From Symbiotaphrina buchneri (lineage: Eukaryota; Ascomycota; Symbiotaphrinales; Symbiotaphrinaceae), in contig BCIG01000003.1 in NCBI GenBank assembly GCA_001599915.1, positions 310,001 through 374,000 of the forward strand: a stretch of DNA of 64,000 bases, given 5' to 3'. The position numbers and the translations under genes were made by a program. Position 1 is the stretch's first letter. Every line of letters begins with the position of its first letter. Below the pieces are notes generated by a model. It did no database searches, was not told the origin of the DNA, and saw only the letters and a list, made by a program, of their open reading frames with translations. Positions 12,592 to 22,495 of this stretch are shown here, in pieces.

Positions 12592-13956
12592 ATGTCGTCC
12601 AAAAAGAAACGTCCGATGCCTGATGCATCCTCTTCAAGCATTGCAGCCGACCCTGACCCATCAATTCTGCACCTTCCGGGAACATACCTTGAGGGCGGTG
12701 GACAGCTTCTGCGTCTCGCTCTCGGTCTCTCCGCGCTGACCAAACGCCCATTCCGCATAACATCGATCCGCGGCAGACGGCCGGGTGGAGGCGGTCTGAA
12801 ACATCAGCATCTCGTCTGCGTCAATTGGCTGGCAAAAGCATGCGGTGCATCGGTTGAAGGCACCAAGCTGAAGAGCAAAGATTTGGGCTTTGTACCTAAG
12901 GAGGGAAAGAGCAAGGCTGGATGGGAAGATGAGGTCGAAAGAGATTTTGAGGCAAAGCAAGACTTCAAGACGGTGACGATTGATATTTAGAGTCCTGGGA
13001 GTGTGGGTTTGGTCATTCAGGCTGTTTTGCCGTTCCTCTTGTTTGCTGGTGCGGTACCGGAGAGAGCAGTCAAAGGAGAGGAAAAGGACTGGAGTACGAA
13101 GGTGCGTCTGGTGGTCAAAGGTGGCACGAATGTCAGCGCATCACCTTCCTTTGACTATATGCAGCTGGTGCTATTTCCGGTGTTGCAAATGATTGGGATT
13201 TCGCCTTTGAACATACAGCTGGTTTCACGGGGGTGGAGTACTGGCGCGATAGAGATAGGGGAAGTCATTCTCGATGTTACCCCGTTACGGATCGGGCAGA
13301 CACTGCCATCATTCAGCCTCGTTGACAGAGGCAATATCTGTTGCATTTACGCCTGTATCCTTGCACCAGGGGCGGAAGCGCAGAAACTCGTCAAGTACGA
13401 ACTTCAGACGAAGCTATCTACAAGCAACCTTTCCGACATCGACCTCGAGATCCACAGGAGCGAGGACAGTCATGGTTCGAAACGGCTTTATCTTCTGCTC
13501 GTTGCCGAATGCATCAATGGCATGAGACTCGGCAGTGATTGGCTCTACAGCGAGAAGATATCTGATTTCTCCTCGGCGGTCAAGAAGCTCGTGCGGGTTG
13601 TCGTGGAAAAGTTGGAAGAAGAGATTGAAGCTGGCGGTTGTGTCGACGAGTGGATGCAGGACCAACTTGTCGTCTATCAAGCTTTAGCTCAAGGGAAGAG
13701 CCGAGTTGAAGCAGGGAGGATCGCCAGGAAGGCAGAAAACGAGCCTGAGGGGAAGGAAGTCTACGAGCCAAGGGAACCAAGTCTGCACACGAAGACGGCC
13801 AGATGGGTTGCTAGTGAGATGTTAGGTGTGGAGTTCGACCGGACTGGCGGCTGCGAGGGGATCGGATTTGAGGCTGGTGGAGAGTTCCGAAATCCTTTGT
13901 TATTGGAACCTCCTGATGCAGTGTTGGAGGAGCAGTTCGAGGACTTGCAGATATAG
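12592..13956 (+). pseudogene. RNA 3'-terminal phosphate cyclase (RtcA/Rtc1 family) interrupted by one in-frame TAG
   Basis: The family converts RNA 3'-phosphates to 2',3'-cyclic phosphates using ATP, via a covalent His-AMP intermediate. The frame from ATG 12592 encodes the family N-terminus (GTYLEGGGQLLRLALGLSALT, then ITSIRGRRPGGGGLKHQH) and is cut by TAG at 12988-12990. It then resumes in the same frame with SPGSVGLVIQAVLPFL, the highly conserved continuation, and runs to TAG 13956. The catalytic His motif SLHTKTA is present about 50 codons before the end. No intron with usable boundaries removes the stop without deleting conserved core. The total, 454 codons, is slightly long for the family because of an internal charged segment (KAGWEDEVERDFEAKQ). 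Everything else looks under constraint, so inactivation is recent, or the base is wrong, or the stop is read through. Family call is firm; functional status is open. Confidence 0.85.
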
Positions 13957-14180
13957 GTACCTCTTGGTTATCTGGATCAGTCTGCCTGCTCTTTGATGGG
14001 ATGGCAGTCCGGTCTCATCTTGGCTCTACTCCGCACAGCGAGGGTATTCTCATGTTAGTTCACCACTAGCATACTCGAAGGCGTTAGAACCAAGGATCAC
14101 AGCCGAGCCATTTTATGGACCGATCAGAACAAATACGAGAAGCCCTGATAGAAGCACTTTTTCATTTGGCACAACTATTG

Positions 14181-15562
14181 TTACCGATTCTTCATCAGCT
14201 GGTCGTAGCCCAACACCGTCTGCAAGAGGACTTGCGCTCCGATCGCACAGTCCTCAGGGCTAGTGTACTCGTGCGGATTATGACTGATACCATCCTTACT
14301 CGGTACAAAGATCATGGTGGTCGGCACTACTTTGCTCGTCCAAGCGGAGTCATGGCCCGCGCCGGATTTCATGTCCATGATCTTCTCTCCTCCCACAAGT
14401 CCAATGGCAGCCTTTCTGACCATGCTGATGCAATCGGGGTCGAAAATCGACTCCGGCAAGCCCCACACACGTGTTATTTTATATTCCGTCTTATTTCCCT
14501 CTTCGGCGATGATCTGGTCGAAGGTCTTGAACAGCTGGACATACAAGTCATCCACCATCTGGTCGGTGGAGCAGCGCACGTCTATGATGAATTCGATCCC
14601 TGATGGAATAGTCGCCTGACTCTGCGTGTCACTCTTGATCACCCCCACTGTTGCAACGCCTAGCTTTGTCTGAACCACCGTGTCCCTGACCGCAGCAATC
14701 AAGCGCGAAGCGGTCACCAGGGCATCTGATCTCACAGCCATTGGTGTAGTCCCCGAATGTCCTTCCACCCCAAAAACTCTTATGGCATGCCATTTCATTG
14801 CTTGGACCGACGTCACCACACCGACAGTCTTGTTGGCTCGTTCTAGGTGAGGGCCCTGCTCGATATGAAGTTCGAAATGAGCAGCAATTGGATTCTCTCG
14901 GTAGTCACAGGGGGTAGGGCCCAGATAACCAGTCTCTTCCAATGCTCTCCGCATACTGATCCCTTCGGTATCGGTGATTTTATGGCAGGCTTCCAACCCG
15001 GTCGATGACTTGGTGCTCCACACCCCTGAAGACATCATCGCACCTGGAAAGCGAGCTCCTTCTTCATTCGTCCAGTCAATGAGGCAGATGGGATGGTGGG
15101 TTTGGACATTGTTGTCGTGTAGAGTTCTCAGGACCTCGAGACCAGATTGTACGCCAAAGATACCATCATATCTTCCTCCTGGTCCATAGTCAGATGAACC
15201 AGGTTTCAAATATCACTCACCAAGGAATGAGATTGGGCTTCAGGGTACGTACCGGCAGGCTGTGTGTCCAAATGACTTCCAATTGCAATGGCTTTTGCAT
15301 CCTTGGCTGTTCCAGGCCGGGTTGCGAAAATATTGCCCATCTGATCAATTTTGACGGTACATCCCAGGCCCTTGCACTCCTGCACCAACCAGTCTCTTAC
15401 TTTCTTGTCATCTTCACTCAAGGCGAGCCGCCGCATACCCGTCGAGTCGGGTATGGCACCCCATGACGAGCAAGTGGTCTGCAGGGTGTCATTGAGACGC
15501 GAACTATTCACTTTGAGTTGCTCCATCAGAGCAAGAGCAACATAGAAGATGCGGCTGATCAA
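14181..15562 (-). CDS. M20-type N-carbamoyl amidohydrolase (beta-alanine synthase/allantoate amidohydrolase-like)
   Basis: Zinc/manganese-dependent amidohydrolase of the M20/HyuC family. Two exons (15562-15253 and 15178-14181) joined across a 74-nt intron give 435 residues, normal for the family. Metal-ligand motifs are all present: GSHLDTQPAG then GGRYDG, DWTNEEGARFP (tandem Glu), HFELHIEQGP, and the C-terminal HNPHEYTSPED. The dimerisation segment includes MKWHAIRVFGVEGHSGTTPM. A second Met 12 codons in (15526) could be the true start. In yeast such as Lachancea kluyveri the fungal beta-alanine synthase (Pyd3) belongs to this family, and the divergent neighbour is a dihydropyrimidinase (Pyd2-type), so beta-ureidopropionase activity is the best inference. 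L-carbamoylase or allantoate amidohydrolase remain possible. It shares its upstream region with the dihydropyrimidinase gene. Confidence 0.9.
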
Positions 15563-16154
15563 TGAACCCTGCAGACATTTCTAACTGCCGGTACCCTATT
15601 CTGTGCCTGGACCATCGTCATGGCGGCAGTGCGCTATCCGCCGACTCTCCTGGCTCGGGCGACATAAACGGCGTTTGTCATTGGCGGGCGGTCGATAACG
15701 CGGGGATTTGTTGGGCCGAAGTCCCTGACGGGCAACTTCAGGCGGTTTGACTCCTCTCTAGCGCAGTTTCTTATCGCGCTCCACCATCGGACTGCGCCGA
15801 CGACAAGCACCGAGTCTGTCGGTATCAACCAACACTTCCCCCACTACACGCAGAAAAGAGACACTAAGGAGACCATCCACCGTTTCCTAGAGATGGCCGT
15901 CGGCGCACCGCTGGAAAGGATCCTGAGCCCCTATTGGTTGTTTCAGGAGCTACTGCCGGTAAGGCCATGGCGCGAAACCCGAAGTAGGCCCTGGCCATCT
16001 GGACCCTCGTGCAGCTTCATGAGATGATCTCTTGCCCGTCGCCCGGTGTTTCTGCCTTCTGCCTTCTGTTGTCCTCGCAATTCTGAAGAGAACGGCTGTG
16101 GATCTTGAAGCACCTGGGAGTCAGGGGTCAATTGCTATACCCCCTAACGTCTCA
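15563..16154. promoter_or_regulatory. shared divergent promoter region with GATA-type sites
   Basis: 592 bp separates the divergently transcribed carbamoylase (-) and dihydropyrimidinase (+). Sites matching the fungal GATA-factor core are seen at 15634-15638 (CTATC), 15693-15698 (CGATAA) and 15771-15776 (TTATCG). AreA-type GATA factors control nitrogen-source catabolism in filamentous fungi, which fits pyrimidine or hydantoin use. Short GATA cores are common by chance, so this is suggestive only. Confidence 0.4.
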
Positions 16155-17774
16155 ATGGATTTTGACTTGCTTATCGTCAATGGCGTGGTGGTCACGGCCT
16201 CGGATGTTGCAAACTACGATATTGCGGTAAAGGATGGGAAGATTGCGCTGTTGGCACCACAAGGCTTCTTGTCCAGCGCAAAAGCAAAGAAGGTCATAGA
16301 TGCAGAGGGCGGCTATGTTATGGTAAGTGGACGGTCAAGGCAGAGTTGAATTGTTCTTGAAGAGGCCTTGCCGGCTTTCGAGTTGTCACAGTATACTGAC
16401 ATCCGTATAGCCCGGTGGTGTCGATGCCCATGTCCATTTACAGGAGCCAAACCTGTTTGGAAATGCGGTGGCAGCGGACTCTTATGAGACTGGTAGGCAT
16501 GGTTGATCTGTCCGGCAAAGGTCCATAACTGATATCCGGTAGGCACGAGATCTGCCATCTGCGGAGGAACTACAACGGTCGTCACATTCGCGGCGCAACG
16601 GAAGGACGAGAATTCCTTGGTCCCAATTCTTAAGGCTACGCACGACAAGGCCAATGGCACATGCTATTGTGACTACTCCTTTCACATGATTGTCTCCAAT
16701 CCTACAAAGCAAGCTCTGTCCGAGTTTGCCTGGCTCAAGCACTCCGAGGGTATTTCCTCGCTCAAGATCTACATGACCTACGCGTCGCTTCAATTGCGGG
16801 ATGCCGAGATCTTGGACGTCCTTCTGGAAGCTCGCAAACAGTCGATCACCACCATGATCCACGCCTAGAACGGTGACATCCTAAACTGGATGTGCGAGCA
16901 ACTCGAAGCCCGCCAACTCTTCGACCCGAAATACCACTCCACCTCTCGTCCTCAACTTCTCGAAACGGAAGCCACAAACCGTGCTGTCGTTCTCAGCGAG
17001 CTCATCGATGCTCCTATCCTCATCGTCCATGTCTCGTCTCCCCACGCCGCAGCCGTCATCCGTAACGCGCAAACGCGGGGTCTACCTGTCTACGGCGAAA
17101 CATGCCCACAATACCTCTTCCTCACGCGGGAAGATCTCGACAGACCCGGCTTCGAAGGCGCCAAATGCGTGTGCTCGCCTCCACCTCGCGAGGGCGTCGC
17201 CGACCACGAAGCCATCTGGACCGGCATCGAGAACGGCACCTTCACGATCGTGTCCTCGGACCACTGCCCGTTCCTGTACGACAACCACGAGAAAGGCAAA
17301 AAGTCGGTCATCAGCGCCGAGTTCCCCAACGGGCACTTCCGATACATTGCCAACGGCGTGCCGGGCGTCGAGACGCGCCTGCCGCTGGTGTTTAGCGCCG
17401 AGCGCCTCAACCTGCAGAAGTTCGTCGAGGTCACTAGTACCAACGCTGCCAAGCTGTACGTCCTCTACCCGCAGAAGGGCGCGCTTATTCCGGGCGTCTC
17501 GGACGCCGACATCACCATCTGGTACCCGCCGTCTACGGCCGAGAGCTTCACGCTGACGAATGACATGCTGCATCATGATGTCGACTACACGCCGTACGAG
17601 GGCAAGACGGTCAAGCAGTGGCCTAGGTATACGCTTGTGCGTGGAGAGGTGGTCTGGGATAAGGACAATGGAGGCTTGGTTGGTAAGAAAGGCTATGGAC
17701 AGTTCGTCAAGCGCGGTTCAAGTACATTGGCGGGGCCAAGGTCCAAGGGCGAGTGGGATGTGTCTGTATTCTAG
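16155..17774 (+). pseudogene. dihydropyrimidinase/D-hydantoinase with one in-frame TAG
   Basis: Cyclic amidohydrolase that opens dihydropyrimidine or hydantoin rings. Exons: 16155-16322, 16411-16492 and 16543-17774; both introns (88 and 50 nt) keep frame. Metal ligands are visible: DAHVHLQEP (HxH), the lysine in SLKIYMTY that is normally carbamylated, the His in MIHA, the His in IVHVSSPHA, and the Asp in SSDHCPF. Within the first His loop the usual MVHAENGD reads MIHA-stop-NGD (TAG 16866-16868), exactly where nearly all homologues have Glu. The frame then continues undisturbed for over 300 codons to TAG 17774. A single G-to-T change from GAG would explain it. A downstream ATG (16890) could restart translation but the product would lack the first three metal ligands. 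Homology is strong; activity depends on whether the stop is real. Confidence 0.87.
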
Positions 17775-17919
17775 ACAGAGATACTTGGGTAGAATCTATA
17801 TAAGATATCTGGACATGTGTTGCGGTTCAGCGACGTCTATCTATCGTTTCATGGCCGTCACTCCAATGACAGGATCCGATCTCCTTTGTAAATATGCTTT
17901 TACCCCTTCATAGCCCCGA

Positions 17920-19718
17920 TCATACAATCAAGAACCTCTTGAAATAGTCCTCCAGCTCACCCACCGCCTTCGCTTCCAGCGCCACCGTTGTAGCCACCCA
18001 TCCGTCAGGTCTGAGGACAACCACGGCTCCCTTTCCCGTATCGATCCCATATCGTGCATGCGCCGTCTGTTCGGTGTCAAAGTACACCTTTCCAAAGGGC
18101 AATATGCCTAACAGCTCAATCGCCGACGGCCCGGCCGCTGCAGGGACAGTCAGCCAGTTGGCCGGCAGGCTATGATCCTCGGTATCGACGGTAGCAGAAG
18201 ACGAGTCCGGGCTGGAGAAGAACGGAGACGCGGCCACGGCGTCCTTCAGCGCGTGCAGGTTCTTCGACGTGAGCAGCGGGTTTCCGGCGAACACGACGAT
18301 CCAGAACCGGCCGAAGTTGGGTGTCACGGTGTGCAGCCGCGTCGACTCGAGCGTGCCGGGGGACTGCAGCTTGACGTCGGGCCCTCGCTGGCCGGGGAGG
18401 ACGCCGCTGGGGAAGGAGCCTGGGATGTTAAGCAGGTTCTCGGTGAAGCCGATGCCGAGACCCGTGTTGAAGCCGGCAATCTCCTCGAACATCTTGCCTA
18501 ACACCTCGTTGGGGTCGGCGTCTTGCGGACCTGTCCAGGACTTGGGCAGACGCATGGTCATGAGTGTTGAGACGTCCTTGTCGTAGTCGATCAGTTTCTG
18601 GACGTTTGGCCGCCGCTCGCTCTCATATGTGTCCAGGAGGGAGGGAGAAGCTTTGCCGCGAAGAACGAGAGACAGCTTCCAGGCGAGGTTGATGCTGTCG
18701 TGCATTCCCGTGTTCATGCCTTGGGCGGCTCCTGAACTGTGTGTATGACAGGCATCCCCAGCCAGAAATATGCAGTCTTGCACGTAGAACTTCCGGGCCA
18801 CCCTCTGCCCGACAGAGTAGACAGTGTACCAATCGACCTGCTTGAACTCGAGCTTGAAAGGTGCAACGGAGGCAATGGCCTCTTTGACAGCTGCCTCCTC
18901 GTTGAACTCCTTGTATCCTTTTTGCCGTTCGGGGGTGAACGCATATCCGATACGCGTGGCACCGTGATCCAAAGCCGCCCATAAGACATTTCCATGCGTG
19001 GGAGACTCTATGGAGCCGTAGCTTCTTGGATTTGGCATGTTCGTCTCTACAATCCCATCGACCCGCACCCATTTATCTTCTGTCGTATCTCCTTCAAAAG
19101 GAATATTGGCCGCGTTTCGGACGAACGATCGCCCACCATCCGCACCGATCAGATATTTGCACTTGATAGTAATCTCTTTCCCCGCTACACCATCGTATAC
19201 CTTAGCTGTTACCCTATAGTCGCCCTGGGGAACGCTTTCATCCACGTCGATAGCCTTGAGCTCCGCCGGTGCATGTAGGCTAACGCCATTCCGCTTGAGA
19301 GCTTGCCGGAAGATCTCTTCCTGATATTTCTGACGCAGCACCAACGCGAAATCCCACTGCGTATCCTTCATGTTCTCCATGAAGCTCCAGCCTCGGCCTT
19401 GCACTGCTTGCCCGTCCTTGTTGTATGTGACACTAGCCCGGTTCGCAAAGCATTGCTGCGCCAGTTCATCTGCCAGCCCGACCTGTGCTAGCATCTCGGT
19501 AGACCGGGGGAAGAGTGTGATTGCCCGCCCATACTGATCTTGGTTGGACTTGGGATACTTTTCGATGATGTGAACAGAGACTCCGCCGAAGCGTGTCAAT
19601 TGGTAGGCGGTCACCAGCCCTGTTGCAGGTCAGCTTCTGCAGCGACACTGACGTTCGAAATGTAGTCCTCACCAACTGGGCCACCGCCGACTATAAGAAC
19701 ATCGACCTTTTCTGACAT
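17920..19718 (-). CDS. FAD-dependent aromatic monooxygenase (phenol 2-monooxygenase-like)
   Basis: Group A flavoprotein monooxygenase, 581 residues, in two exons (19718-19673 and 19619-17920). Splicing across the 53-nt intron rebuilds the FAD-binding GxGxxG as VLIVGGGPVG-LVTAYQL, which fixes the start. Further motifs are the DG motif KYLIGADGGRS and the second FAD motif FLAGDACHTHSSGAAQGMN with DSINLAWKL. The C-terminal 180 residues, ending in AVVVLRPDGWVAT, resemble the thioredoxin-like dimerisation domain of phenol hydroxylase. NADPH-dependent ring hydroxylation of a phenol or similar aromatic is expected; the substrate cannot be told from sequence. It lies tail-to-tail with the dihydropyrimidinase with only about 145 bp between stops, so it may or may not belong to the same pathway. 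Confidence 0.92.
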
Positions 19719-20681
19719 GACGATCCCGCTGTGAGGCTGCTTCCGCAGACACGGCACTCTGAACAATCCCACAACAGAGGAGGGTAAATCCGAGATACAC
19801 GGCCTCCAGATAGAAGTTCAATTGGTCCGAAATAGTAAAAGAAAGTCAGGACCGAGTCGCAGGCCGCAAAAACGGTCGTAAATATTCCAGAAGGCCTCCA
19901 TCTTCAAACATGACGGAGATGCCGCACCCCCAAAGCTTGTCTGGACCAGGCTGTCGGGCGGGGACCGATAGAGTGGTGGGAGTGGTTAGACCGTCCGTTG
20001 AAGTCTGGCTCAGGCCGATAAGCCGTAGTTCTGCTGCTGTGCTGTCATTCCCGTTAGTCTTCCAGTGGACCCTGAGCCGAGGGCCGCCGGCAACAGTTCG
20101 GGATCAGGCTGACACCCCACTCTTATCGTGGCATTCAGCCTAACCACAATCAAATCTTCAGTTAAAGCTTGGCCGCCGGCGAGGCTCGCCCTTTTGGAAT
20201 CCATCTGCTTCAGTTGACTCTCAGCGCCCTTACCAACGAAAGCAGTGCTATTCTCATAGGTTACGATCTACAAGACCATCTGAACAAAATACCACATTGT
20301 CCTGAACTACGAGAGTGGAATTACTATTTGATATGACACCGTTCATAAAACTTGCAAGGGCTCTCATCATTCTCGTGTCATTGTCCAACGCACCAAATGC
20401 TGTATTCAACGCCCCCTTGATGCTCCCTTTCCGCGCTATGCCTTATGACAGTGAAAAACATAGATAGAAATGCCTCTATTCCTCGGCGACCCTGATAACA
20501 AGCCCCTTTTCATGCGCTCCAACCAATGTTGAGAAAGAGGATTGCACTTTTGCTCCCGTTTCAGTATGCATTCCAGCCGAGACAGTACTCGGGCCATTGC
20601 GGAACTCCTTACTGAGAATTTGGTGGGACTCTATCCTCAGCAGACTCCATGAGAACCTATAATACCTTGTACGTCGTAAGA
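19719..20681. other. intergenic, 0.96 kb
   Basis: This holds the upstream region of the monooxygenase gene and the 3' flank of the palmitoyltransferase gene. Short open frames on both strands carry no domains. No repeat or RNA gene recognised. Confidence 0.45.
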
Positions 20682-22495
20682 TCATGAACGAACAACTCCA
20701 GCCTTTTCCTTTAAACGATCAACCACTGGACCAAGCTCGTATAAACTTTCGCCGCTACGATGGTCACAGAGTGGACTCATCCGTATGGGCAAGAACCACT
20801 CAAGCGGGTTGCGGCCCATCATCTGCGTGAAATTACGCCGTGGCCCTAGATCCCAAGGATTTTCTCCCTGCGCAGTATGAAGAATGACGAAAGTACGAAC
20901 AGGTGAAATGGATTTGTTTAGCTCTGGCGGTGGCTGCGGTGTCGTTGGTTGGGCTTCAGGATGGTTGGAAGAAGGATGCGATGCAGATATGCTCTCCTGC
21001 TGTGCTGGGTAAGAGACGATCGGGTAAGGTATTGGATTTGGTGGATTGAGTTGGAAGGACTGATTGTACACTTGAGAAGGTATGTGGATGGCCAAGTCCC
21101 AGACTTTGTGATGCCGGTTAAGATTCTCCACGGTTGTCGTATTAAGGAGCATGAGTTGTACAGAACTTCCAGTCATGCCAGCGGAAAAGAGGAAGAATAA
21201 CCCCGCACTGATTCATTCGTTAGTGACGAACCATAAGCACATTAGGCTCACTTACAGCCCGGTCGATACTGCGAAGTGGACATTTGGCGAGCCAGTCTAG
21301 GGGGTTTCATGTTAGCTGTGCCATTCTGATCGCACTCTGATTGGTGGGATTGTGCAGCAATCCAAACATCCAAACTTGGTCAAGACTAACACAAAAAAGT
21401 ATTGCTGCAAAAGTTGGGGGCCCCAAAAACTCTCGTACGTCAATATAAGGTTGGCTGGTCTGTGCCACAAAAGTTCATGCCTGACAGCGTGGCCTTGTAC
21501 AGATGACGTGACTAGCACCTTACTTCTCGATGGGAAGGAGAAAATCCAGGTTGGTGTGATATGAAATAGGCAGCAACAAAAGAATTTCCACTCACATCTC
21601 TCACTCTCTCTGCGGTGAAGATTGCCATCGTGATAAGCACAAAAGTGCAGAATACAGCTGCATAACCCACGAATTGCACGAAGAATTTGTAATTGGTTTC
21701 AGAAACTATGCCGCCGACCCTATAGATCCCAAATTAGTCCTTGTCATGACAGATCGTGTCTCAAGTTGTTGCCATGGCCGCAGTCGGCGTACAAAACCTG
21801 TCAATGGATCGGTACTCACCAAGGGCAGAAGTGATCCATACGCATGACACAACGATCAATCTCCGAGCAGTGGTGGGCACGATCGGGTTTCCAATTCTTG
21901 CACTTGGAACACCATCTCGGTTTTCCGTCATTCTCACATACGAAGACGTTTCGATTATGGAATGTCTCCAATCCTGGTGCCAATTCTGTCACATCTTGAT
22001 TGTCCAGAGAGTCGCTGCCATTGTACGGTTGCCCAGCCAGCCCACCTTCCATATCCCCATTCCATGCTTTTTCATTCGAGGACGGAGACGATGGAGCCGT
22101 CTTACCGCCAAATTTCGACCTCCAGTTCGGCTTCCGGGGTTGCTCTTTATGCCACTGTGGTCCATATGGTACGTAACCAGGATTGGACAGGATGGTATAG
22201 ATGACTCGAAAGTACGAGATGGCCATCAGGAAGAGAAGTATCGAGTAGACAACAAGGAAACTAATTGCGGTTCCGCGCCGGGGTCCATGAGCGCTTGTTG
22301 ATGAGGGCTTGAGGAGATATTGGACTGTACGTTGGTGAGTCGAAGCTACTGATATAACCTCCTTCACCTACCACAAAGCAGGACGATATAGACCCACGTC
22401 ACGTACCCAACTATGCCAGCCAGTACTACCGGTATTATGCGGGCAACCCAGCGGTTCGCCCGCTTTTGCGCTCTTTGGCTGAAATCTTTGGCCAT
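20682..22495 (-). CDS. PFA5: DHHC-family palmitoyltransferase, Pfa5-like
   Basis: Integral-membrane protein S-acyltransferase, 439 residues, five exons: 22495-22372, 22324-21820, 21719-21596, 21296-21256 and 21207-20682. All junctions keep frame. Predicted membrane segments are near residues 16-40, 57-82, 218-242 and 260-280. The Cys-rich domain (about 165-210) reads [19 protein letters not shown], then [13 protein letters not shown], then [13 protein letters not shown]. The active-site motif is DHFC rather than DHHC; the nucleophilic Cys is kept. The TTxE motif occurs as TTTVENLNR, and the C-terminus has [18 protein letters not shown], typical of the Pfa5 group as I recall it. The third intron is about 300 nt, long for this genome. 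The Pfa5 assignment is from remembered family features; other DHHC paralogues are possible. Confidence 0.85.

Noticed and set aside
12890-12990. Intron that would remove the TAG in the RNA cyclase gene
   Set aside because: The only GT...TAG pairs would delete the TVTIDI strand that is part of the conserved core, or would be under 30 nt.
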